Source: UBA4660 sp002405435 (GTDB lineage: Bacteria > Bacteroidota > Bacteroidia > Flavobacteriales_D > Sanyastnellaceae). From it: 18,951 nt of DNA. Position numbers and translations under genes: made by a program. The stretch spans positions 1-18,951 of the forward strand of contig DAIOCL010000047.1 in the NCBI GenBank assembly GCA_036747335.1, given 5' to 3'. Of the stretch, positions 8,675 to 15,112 are shown piece after piece. Below the pieces are notes generated by a model. That model did not search any database. It was not told the origin of the DNA and was given only the letters and a program-made list of their open reading frames with translations. Position 1 is the stretch's first letter. Each line of letters starts with the position of its first letter.

Positions 8675-9049
8675 ATGTCTCAATCTGCTTTTGTGGCGGT
8701 TTGCGCTGCAGTTTTGCTGTGCATTCAGCCTGGCTCAGGCCAGAAAAATTTGCCTTCCTGGGAAACCCCTTTCGTCGAAGGAGAACTTCTTGTCATGCTT
8801 CATGCGGGTGTAACACCCGACGCCGTTGTGCGGGCATGGGCCCGCTATGAGGGCCATGAAACCGGAATCAACCTCGCCGAAACGCTAAGTGACGGTGCGG
8901 GCATCTACCTGTACCGTTTTGACCACAACGCATGCGACCAGTATGCATTGCTGGAAAGTATCCGCGGTATGCGCGAAGTGGTAGCAGCGCAGTTTAACCA
9001 CTTCATTGAGCAGCGGCTGGTTCCTTCTGATCCCCAGTTTGGATCCTAA
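8675..9049 (+). CDS. Subtilisin-like protease, N-terminal part: signal peptide and propeptide, ended by in-frame TAA
   Basis: 124 residues before the stop. It begins with a Sec signal peptide (MSQSAFVAVCAAVLLCIQPGSG). Residues ~26-115 look like a subtilase propeptide: EGELLVMLHAG at the start, a helix (DAVVRAWARYEG) and a closing VVAAQFNHFIEQR strand. Then comes SDPQFGS, the usual lead into the catalytic domain, whose next residues in this family are normally a Gln-Trp-His. Here the codon after Ser is TAA (9047-9049), followed in the same frame by Trp-His-His. A single C-to-T change of CAA would therefore explain the break. If the stop is real, the product is a secreted propeptide without its protease. 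The start ATG is supported by the signal peptide and the candidate promoter just upstream. Confidence 0.8.
   Translation: MSQSAFVAVCAAVLLCIQPGSGQKNLPSWETPFVEGELLVMLHAGVTPDAVVRAWARYEGHETGINLAETLSDGAGIYLYRFDHNACDQYALLESIRGMREVVAAQFNHFIEQRLVPSDPQFGS
9047..9049 (+). other. In-frame TAA interrupting the subtilase gene
   Basis: The frame starting at 8675 and the frame of the catalytic domain are identical (9047 minus 8675 is divisible by three), so no indel is needed. The stop sits between the propeptide and the catalytic domain, at a position where relatives have Gln. Confidence 0.88.
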
Positions 9050-11728
9050 TGGCACCATATTGACGGAACGGATAATGACATTGATACAGACCTTGCATGG
9101 AATATTACGACCGGGGGCAATACCGGTGATGGCCACAATGTGGTGGCTTGTGTGGTGGAGCAAGGGGGCATCAACTGGGCCCATAGTGATCTTGTAGCCA
9201 ACCACTGGACGAACGTACATGAAATTGCCAATGATGGTATCGACAACGACGGCAACGGCCGTATTGATGATGTTGACGGATGGTGTTCAAGTTGCGGCAA
9301 CGACAACCTTCCCGCCTTATCACACGGCACCGCATGTATGGGTATGCTGGGCGCAAGCGCCAACAACGGAAATGGCGGTGCAGGGGTGTGCTGGAACACG
9401 GACCTTATGGCGGTTACCTTCGCACCCCTTACGGAATCCAATGTCGTTGCAGCCTATGACTACCCTTACGACATGCGCGTGCAGTACAATACCACGAATG
9501 GCGCGCTGGGCGCATTCGTGACAGTAATGAGTTCGTCATGGGGAATAGACAATGCGAATCCGGCCAGCTATCCCATCTGGTGCGCTTTCTACGATACCAT
9601 GGGCAGTGCCGGAATACTCAATTGTGCGGCTACCACCAACAACAATGCGAACGTAGATGTTGTGGGCGATATGCCGACCGGTTGTGGAAGCCAGTATCTC
9701 ATTTCCGTGACCGCTACCAACAGCAGCGATGTGCGCACCTTTTCTGGCTTTGGCGCCACCAGTGTTGATCTCGCTGCACCCGGTACGGCCGTTTGGATAC
9801 CCAACCTGACTGGTTACAGTTCGCAGACCGGGACCAGTTTTGCCACTCCCTGCGTGGCCGGTGCTGTGGCTTTGTTGTACTCATTGCCAGGCGCCAATCT
9901 CGGTGCCCTGGGGATTTCAAGTCCCGGATCTACAGCGCTGTTGGTGAAAAATGCCATTCTCAACGGAGTGGATGCCGTACCCGGCCTTTCCGGATTTGTT
10001 GCCACCGGCGGCAGGCTGAACGTATTTAACGCGCTAAACCTGCTCGCTGCCAGTATCTCCGTTCCCGGCTGTACCGACCCTGCCGCGTGCAACTTCGACG
10101 CTTCGGCTACTGAGAATGACGGAACCTGCATCTATGCCGATCCCGTAACGATTTCTATGTCCGATAGTTTCGGCGACAGCTGGAACGGTGCCGTCTATCA
10201 GATCTATGATTCTTCGGGCAGCCTTGTGCTGACAGGAACGCATAGCGGCGGCCTCACCAGCAGCAATACCATCTGCCTTAGCAAAGGATGTTATACCATT
10301 TCGGTAACATCGGGTGCATTCCCTGCAGAAATCGGATGGGTACTTACCGGAGCAGACAGCCCACTTTCGGGCGGAGCACCGGTATCCGGACTCTCATTCA
10401 GTGTTGAACAGCCCTTTGGCTGCACGGACATAACGGCCTGCAACTACGACTCCGCTGCGTGCGTTGACGATGGTAGCTGCTGCTACGGTGCATGTGCTGA
10501 AATAGCAGTTACAGGCGGATGTTTCCCTTCGGAAATTGCCTGGACACTGGTAGATCCTTTTGGTGCATCGGTGCTCTCAGGCGGAGCGCCATTTGTGGGA
10601 TCGGTTTGTCTCAACTATCCCTGCGAACTCTATACACTGAACATGTCAGATTCGTTCGGAGACGGATGGGACTGGGCTGAATTTACCATTGCTGTGCCGG
10701 GCTTCTGGTCGTTTTCCACCAGCTTGACCACCGGAGTATCAGGTTCGGCAGATTTTTTTGCCGGGGTATTGGGCTGCACAAATCCGCTTGCGTGCAACTT
10801 TGATCCCTTGGCCACCTGTGACAATGGCGGATGTGTCCTGCAGGACTTTGTCACCCTCACCATGACAGACAGTTTCGGAGACGGATGGAATGGCGCTAGC
10901 TACGAAATCTATGACGCCTCAGGAAGCCTTGTGGCCGTTGGCACCCAGACGGGAGGGGCGTCAGAAACCAATCAGTTTTGCCTGAGCGCAGGCTGCTATT
11001 CGATTTCGGTCAGCGCCGGTACTTTTCCTTCAGAAATCGGATGGACGCTTACGAGCTCAGATGGAACAATAAGCGGGGGTGCACCGGTGTCAGGTCTTGC
11101 CTTCACGGTAGGGGCTCCCTTTGGCTGCACGGACATAACGGCCTGCAACTACGACTCCGCTGCGTGCGTTGACGATGGTAGCTGCTGCTACAACAATTGT
11201 CTCTATCTGTATCAGGAGGACTCATTCGGTGACGGATGGAATGGAGCCCAATTCACTGTCTACGATTATTCCGGCGCAGAAGTGCTTTCGGCAACCCTTG
11301 AATCCAGCGGCGGGTCTTTTGGTTTTGACTTGCTCTGCCTGCCAACGGGCTGCTACACATACGAGGTAACAGGTGGATTATTCCCGTCTGAGGTAACCTG
11401 GGCGCTGGTTGGCGCACAAGATGGAGTCCAATCAGGAGGGGCTAATGTTTCAGGCTCCTTTGTAGCCGGCAATCCGACATTCGGTTGTACGGACCCGAGC
11501 GCCTCCAACTACAATCCCGCAGCCAATTGTAACAACGGCAGCTGTACTTATTCGTGTACAGGAGACTTTGACTATAATGGAGTTGTCAATGTGGCCGATC
11601 TGCTTTTACTTATCTCGGCTTTTGGTTGCACCTCCTCCTGTGGTGTGTTTGATATTGCAGCCAATGGTGTTGTAAACACGGGTGATCTGTTGGTGTTTGT
11701 ATCAGTATTTGGGGTCATTTGTCCGTGA
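9050..11728 (+). CDS. Subtilisin-like serine protease (S8) catalytic domain with adhesive repeats and dockerin-like C-terminus
   Basis: This continues the frame of the preceding fragment; homology starts directly after the stop, while the first usable start codon is GTG 9140, inside the catalytic domain. Numbering from ATG 8675: the catalytic domain spans ~125-460. The His box is SHGTACMG (His217), the oxyanion Asn lies in ILNCAATTNNN, and the Ser box is TGTSFATPCVAG (Ser388). The Asp box reads VVEQGGINWAHSDL, so the expected catalytic Asp is replaced, with Glu162 nearest. An NDGIDNDGNGRIDD-type insertion typical of Bacteroidota subtilases follows. Residues 465-960 alternate five GCTDP-type cysteine repeats with four beta modules starting near DSFGDGW (Asp497, 659, 732, 849). 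Residues 961-1017 are the dockerin-like pair with four Cys. Probably a secreted or cell-surface protease if translated. Without readthrough it has no signal peptide. Confidence 0.85.
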   Translation, partial: WHHIDGTDNDIDTDLAWNITTGGNTGDGHNVVACVVEQGGINWAHSDLVANHWTNVHEIANDGIDNDGNGRIDDVDGWCSSCGNDNLPALSHGTACMGMLGASANNGNGGAGVCWNTDLMAVTFAPLTESNVVAAYDYPYDMRVQYNTTNGALGAFVTVMSSSWGIDNANPASYPIWCAFYDTMGSAGILNCAATTNNNANVDVVGDMPTGCGSQYLISVTATNSSDVRTFSGFGATSVDLAAPGTAVWIPNLTGYSSQTGTSFATPCVAGAVALLYSLPGANLGALGISSPGSTALLVKNAILNGVDAVPGLSGFVATGGRLNVFNALNLLAASISVPGCTDPAACNFDASATENDGTCIYADPVTISMSDSFGDSWNGAVYQIYDSSGSLVLTGTHSGGLTSSNTICLSKGCYTISVTSGAFPAEIGWVLTGADSPLSGGAPVSGLSFSVEQPFGCTDITACNYDSAACVDDGSCCYGACAEIAVTGGCFPSEIAWTLVDPFGASVLSGGAPFVGSVCLNYPCELYTLNMSDSFGDGWDWAEFTIAVPGFWSFSTSLTTGVSGSADFFAGVLGCTNPLACNFDPLATCDNGGCVLQDFVTLTMTDSFGDGWNGASYEIYDASGSLVAVGTQTGGASETNQFCLSAGCYSISVSAGTFPSEIGWTLTSSDGTISGGAPVSGLAFTVGAPFGCTDITACNYDSAACVDDGSCCYNNCLYLYQEDSFGDGWNGAQFTVYDYSGAEVLSATLESSGGSFGFDLLCLPTGCYTYEVTGGLFPSEVTWALVGAQDGVQSGGANVSGSFVAGNPTFGCTDPSASNYNPAANCNNGSCTYSCTGDFDYNGVVNVADLLLLISAFGCTSSCGVFDIAANGVVNTGDLLVFVSVFGVICP
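10412..10486 (+). repeat. 75-bp exact direct repeat, copy 1
   Basis: Identical at every base to 11117-11191, 705 bases downstream in the same frame. It encodes 25 residues from PFGCTDITACN to DDGSCCY. Identity at all synonymous sites indicates recent duplication or gene conversion. Confidence 0.95.
11117..11191 (+). repeat. 75-bp exact direct repeat, copy 2
   Basis: Second copy of the exact repeat at 10412-10486. Flanking sequence on both sides still encodes similar modules but is diverged at the DNA level. Confidence 0.95.
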
Positions 11729-11754
11729 GCGAAAGCGCATTATGCACCGCTATT

Positions 11755-11788
11755 GAAACCGCTGTCCCCCGGGGCAGCGGTTTCTTTA
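11755..11788 (+). terminator. Rho-independent terminator after the subtilase gene
   Basis: GAAACCGCTG (11755-11764) pairs perfectly with CAGCGGTTTC (11775-11784). The ten-base loop TCCCCCGGGG can pair further. A T-rich tail (TTTCTTTATT) follows. It lies 26 bases after the TGA stop and also separates this gene from the convergent epimerase gene. Confidence 0.85.
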
Positions 11789-11821
11789 TTGCAGTTCGAT
11801 CGGTACTATAGACCACCAGAT

Positions 11822-12928
11822 TCAGCACACGAATTGTTTCATGCGGGCGAGTCTTTCCGGTTCTATCGTGGCACCGAGCCCGGGAGCTTCCGGCACCTCA
11901 ACCACCCCGTTGCTGCGGTAAACGATTCCTCCGGTGACGGGATCTTCGCTAAACATCAGGGCAGTATCAAAATCATAGTGAACGATGCTGTCACTGCATA
12001 GGGCATAATGTGCAAAGGCTGTCATGCCGAGGCGCGATTCAATCATGGCACCGACCTGAAGCTTTATACCACCTGCTTCTGCCAAACGCGCAATACGGAG
12101 CGCTTTCAGCAGGCCGCCTGTCTTGCACAGTTTTACATTGATATAGGCACAGGCCCTAAGTGCAATCAGTCGTTCGGCATCGTGCTCGTCTCCGCAACTT
12201 TCATCGGCCATGATGGGAATCGGACTGTGGCTGCTTACGACCGGCAATTGCATAAAATTCCATCGTGCTATGGGCTCTTCGCAGTGTTCGATATTGTAGG
12301 CGGCCAGTTGCTGCAGGGTGGCTATCGCTTCCGGCACACTCCAGCCCTGGTTGGCATCGATCCGTACCGGTATGTCCATACCCACCGCTGCGCGTATGGC
12401 TTTGATTCTTTCCACGTCCTTCACTCCATCTTTTCCCAGTTTCACTTTGATGGCCGGATAGCCTTGCTGCAGGATGCGCAATGCATCGGCTGCCATGGCG
12501 TTCGGATCGCCCAGGCTTACCGTGTAATCGGTGACAATGGTCTTGTTTCGGTTGCCACCGAGAAAATGGTAAAGGGGCACGCCTGCATGCCGTGAAGCAA
12601 TGTCGTACAGCGCCATGTCGAAGGCACTTTTGATGCACGTGTTTCCGTAGATAATGTCATCCATCAGGCTCACGGCCGCTTCAATCTCCAGTGGATTTTT
12701 TCCCTTGAGTGCACGGGCGAAGTATTGTCCAACGACAAAACAAGTTTCCTGGCTTTCCCCGTTGATGGGCATGTACGGACTACATTCTCCGAATCCGGTG
12801 ATGCCGGCATTGGTGCTGATGCGCACTACAACATTGTCGGCGCTCACATCGGTGCCGAGGGAAGTGACAAAGGGCTCAATAAGCGGAATGGAGAATTTGT
12901 ACAGGACGATTTCCGTGATTTTCAGCAT
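11822..12928 (-). CDS. Dipeptide epimerase (enolase superfamily, L-Ala-D/L-Glu epimerase-like)
   Basis: A 368-residue protein with the full enolase-superfamily layout: an N-terminal alpha+beta capping domain (~1-125) and a TIM-type barrel. Catalytic residues of the muconate-lactonizing/dipeptide epimerase subgroup are visible: the KxK pair Lys161/Lys163 (IKVKLG), metal ligands Asp191 (RIDANQGW), Glu217 (EHCEEPI) and Asp242 (MADES), and the opposite-face Lys266 (NVKLCKTGG). The reaction is Mg-dependent racemisation of the C-terminal residue of a dipeptide, classically L-Ala-D-Glu from peptidoglycan recycling, though many homologues prefer other dipeptides. No signal peptide, so cytoplasmic. 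It stands alone on the minus strand, divergent from nadK, with no murein-recycling neighbours in the window, so the substrate is not settled. The ATG start gives the normal N-terminus (MLKITEIVLYKFSIPL). Confidence 0.9.
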   Translation of the reverse strand: MLKITEIVLYKFSIPLIEPFVTSLGTDVSADNVVVRISTNAGITGFGECSPYMPINGESQETCFVVGQYFARALKGKNPLEIEAAVSLMDDIIYGNTCIKSAFDMALYDIASRHAGVPLYHFLGGNRNKTIVTDYTVSLGDPNAMAADALRILQQGYPAIKVKLGKDGVKDVERIKAIRAAVGMDIPVRIDANQGWSVPEAIATLQQLAAYNIEHCEEPIARWNFMQLPVVSSHSPIPIMADESCGDEHDAERLIALRACAYINVKLCKTGGLLKALRIARLAEAGGIKLQVGAMIESRLGMTAFAHYALCSDSIVHYDFDTALMFSEDPVTGGIVYRSNGVVEVPEAPGLGATIEPERLARMKQFVC

Positions 12929-13137
12929 GGCAGAGGATTGATAAACTCAGTGCATAAAGGTAATTTGTCTCGCCGCTTGGCACGTATTCGTTCAGGCCGA
13001 ATACACCACTGTCAGCAAGGCGTCGGTGCAGCACCAGGTGTGCTGTAGCCCTGTTGACCGGTGAATTTGTGCGCGTGTTTAGCGGCTTCCCCCCGAAAAT
13101 GTGCTTCATTTGTGCAGTCTTTTCATCAGACGATACC

Positions 13138-14013
13138 ATGAGAGTCGCGGTTTTCGGTAAAAACATTCCTCCCCGCTATAAGGACTATATCCGCAGGTTC
13201 TTTGACCTGCTGGAAGGGAGGCAGATTGAGACCGGCATATTCTCCGGCTTTGTCTCCGGACTTGAGCCTGATGTGAAGATTCCGCAGGGATTTTCTATTC
13301 TTGACGGATATGAGGCACTGGCGGGCTATGATTTTCTTATTTCTGTAGGAGGAGACGGTACCATACTCGAAACGGCAACCCTGGTGCGTGACTCCGGAAT
13401 CCCGGTGCTGGGAATCAACACGGGGCGGCTTGGATTTCTCTCGCATGTAGATGCTGACCATTACGAACAGGCGATAGGTGCACTTCAGCAGGGGCAGTTT
13501 TCCCTCGACCGTCGCTCATTGATTGAAGTGCGGTGCAACAATGTTTCGCTTGGTGATTTTCCCTACGCCCTTAACGAGGTCACGGTGCTCAACTCAGCCC
13601 GCAATTCTATGATCACCATCCACGTGCAGGTCAATGATACCTTTATGAGCACTTACTGGGCCGATGGGCTCATCGTAGCTACCCCGACAGGTTCGACGGC
13701 ATACTCGCTTTCGTGCGGAGGGCCTATAGTAACTCCGGAATCGTCCACCTGGGTGCTTACGCCCATCGCGGCGCACAACCTCAACGTGCGCCCGGTCATA
13801 CTCAGTGATTCAAACCGCATCACACTGCAGACTACCGGCCGTGACCACCAGTTTTTGCTCAGTCTTGACAGCCGTTCACACACCATAAACGAAGGAAGCC
13901 GTCTCGAACTGACCCGCGCACCGTTTGCCATCAATCTGGTCAGGCTGCAGGGTCAGGGTTTTTTCGATACCATCCATACCAAGCTCGGTTGGGCGGTGGA
14001 CAAGCGAAATTAA
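13138..14013 (+). CDS. nadK: NAD kinase
   Basis: A 291-residue cytoplasmic enzyme that phosphorylates NAD to NADP with ATP. I use ATG 13138 because MRVAVFGKN is the usual family start; the frame extends upstream to a TTG at 13054 without family sequence. Motifs: GGDGT at residues 71-75 with catalytic Asp73, INTGRLGFL at ~93-101, ALNE at 144-147 and TPTGSTAYS at 182-190. Length is normal and no part is missing. It is transcribed divergently from the epimerase, with 209 bases between the two starts. That spacer holds partial promoter-like matches on both strands (minus-strand TACCTTTA at 12955-12962; plus-strand TTCATTTG at 13105-13112), but I found no paired -33 element for either. Confidence 0.95.
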   Translation: MRVAVFGKNIPPRYKDYIRRFFDLLEGRQIETGIFSGFVSGLEPDVKIPQGFSILDGYEALAGYDFLISVGGDGTILETATLVRDSGIPVLGINTGRLGFLSHVDADHYEQAIGALQQGQFSLDRRSLIEVRCNNVSLGDFPYALNEVTVLNSARNSMITIHVQVNDTFMSTYWADGLIVATPTGSTAYSLSCGGPIVTPESSTWVLTPIAAHNLNVRPVILSDSNRITLQTTGRDHQFLLSLDSRSHTINEGSRLELTRAPFAINLVRLQGQGFFDTIHTKLGWAVDKRN

Positions 14014-14133
14014 CAGGCCTTTGCAGCGCCCTGTTCCCACTGGTCTGTCATAGTGCCGAATGCCCGGCTCGTATTACCCCGTTTCCCCCGTTTTGTCAAG
14101 TCTCACAGAAGGCAGAGCGCGATGCTGAGCGGC

Positions 14134-14162
14134 AAAAAAAAACCGGCGCGAGGCCGGTTTTT
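14134..14162. terminator. Bidirectional rho-independent terminator
   Basis: ACCGGC (14142-14147), loop GCGAG, GCCGGT (14153-14158), with nine A bases on the left flank and T bases on the right. It lies 120 bases after nadK and 17 bases beyond the stop of the convergent thioredoxin-fold gene, where the minus-strand U-run is longest. Confidence 0.9.
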
Positions 14163-14179
14163 CACAGGGTTTCAGAAGT

Positions 14180-14833
14180 TTATTGAACGACCCGCTTAAT
14201 GCTGCAGCCCACCGGTTTGGTATCTGTAGTCTCTACCTCCTTGCCTTTGCCGAGTGCTTCGAGCGCGGAAATCACATAAGGCGATTTTACCGCCTTGGGA
14301 TCATCGGCGTTGTCGTCAATGGCACCGCGGTACACCAGTTTCATTTGCTTGTTGAACAGGAAGACGTGGGGCGTTGTGCGGGCCCCGAAAGCATCGGCCA
14401 ATTCAGCGTTTTTATCGAGTGCATAGGTAATCTGCTCAAAGCGATGTTCACGGGCGCGGTTTTCCATGTCTTCAAGGTTGTCACCCTTGCTGCGCTTCGC
14501 CTCGTTGCTGTTCACCAGCACCATGCCCACGCCGTTTGTGCGCGCAATCTTGTGGAGTTCCGCATAGCGGCCTTCCCATCCAATGGTCCCTTCGCCGTCA
14601 CCGATTACAAAGGGACAGGTGTTGCAGGAAAAAACGACCAGCAGACCATTTTCCATTCTGAGTGAATTCAGGCTCGCTTCTGCGCCCGTGGTGGTCAGCA
14701 TCTTCAGGTCAGCTTTGGGCGCCGCCGTGCCCAGTGCAATGGTTTCCGGAGCGACGGGCTTTTGGGCCACTGCGTTAAGGGGAGCCCATGCAAGTGCCAG
14801 GGCGGTGAACGAGAGTAACAACGTGTTTTTCAT
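14180..14833 (-). CDS. Exported thioredoxin-family (AhpC/TSA-like) protein
   Basis: A 217-residue protein with a signal peptide (MKNTLLLSFTALALAWAPLNAVA), so periplasmic. The thioredoxin fold runs from ~30 to 195. The active-site motif is FSCNTCPF with Cys70 and Cys73; the cis-proline loop is TTPHVFLF (Pro155); and the GAIDD segment at ~170-174 is typical of this peroxiredoxin-like group. The C-terminus has a further conserved-looking cysteine, Cys210, in GCSIKR. It probably acts as a periplasmic thiol oxidoreductase or reductase; I cannot name the substrate. Single gene with its own candidate promoter and terminator. The ATG start is fixed by the signal peptide. Confidence 0.88.
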   Translation of the reverse strand: MKNTLLLSFTALALAWAPLNAVAQKPVAPETIALGTAAPKADLKMLTTTGAEASLNSLRMENGLLVVFSCNTCPFVIGDGEGTIGWEGRYAELHKIARTNGVGMVLVNSNEAKRSKGDNLEDMENRAREHRFEQITYALDKNAELADAFGARTTPHVFLFNKQMKLVYRGAIDDNADDPKAVKSPYVISALEALGKGKEVETTDTKPVGCSIKRVVQ

Positions 14834-14848
14834 GGATTATAATTTTAA

Positions 14849-14880
14849 CAAAGATGCTGGTGAACGCACCGGCGGCGCAA
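14849..14880 (-). promoter_or_regulatory. Candidate promoter of the thioredoxin-family gene
   Basis: On the minus strand TTG (14878-14880) is followed after 21 bases by CATCTTTG (14849-14856), matching TAnnTTTG at all but the first base. Transcription would start about 14843, close to the ATG at 14833. Confidence 0.35.
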
Positions 14881-14943
14881 GCACCAGGCACTTAACGTGT
14901 GTTAATGTTTGTTTACGGGTCACGCATGCCTGCAGCCTGCCCT

Positions 14944-14980
14944 GAAAACCAAAAGGCCGTCCCGCTGGACAGCCTCTTGG
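14944..14980 (-). terminator. Rho-independent terminator of sprA
   Basis: On the minus strand a 14-pair stem with two G-T wobbles and an AGCG loop occupies 14980-14949, followed by TTTTC. It lies 132 bases after the sprA stop. I see nothing else in 14981-15112. Confidence 0.82.
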
Positions 14981-15112
14981 TAATAAATGAAAACAATTAA
15001 ACTATCTAATATCTCTACATGAGAACTTACAAGGGGTTTTAACGCATGGCCTTACCCGCAGGGTTACAAATCGAAGAAAATTCCCGGCAGAAACTATGTA
15101 AGACTTGGTAAA

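Noticed and set aside
8675..11728. Frameshift as the cause of the split protease
   Set aside because: Both halves are in the same frame and homology resumes at the codon right after TAA, so a substitution explains it and no indel is needed.
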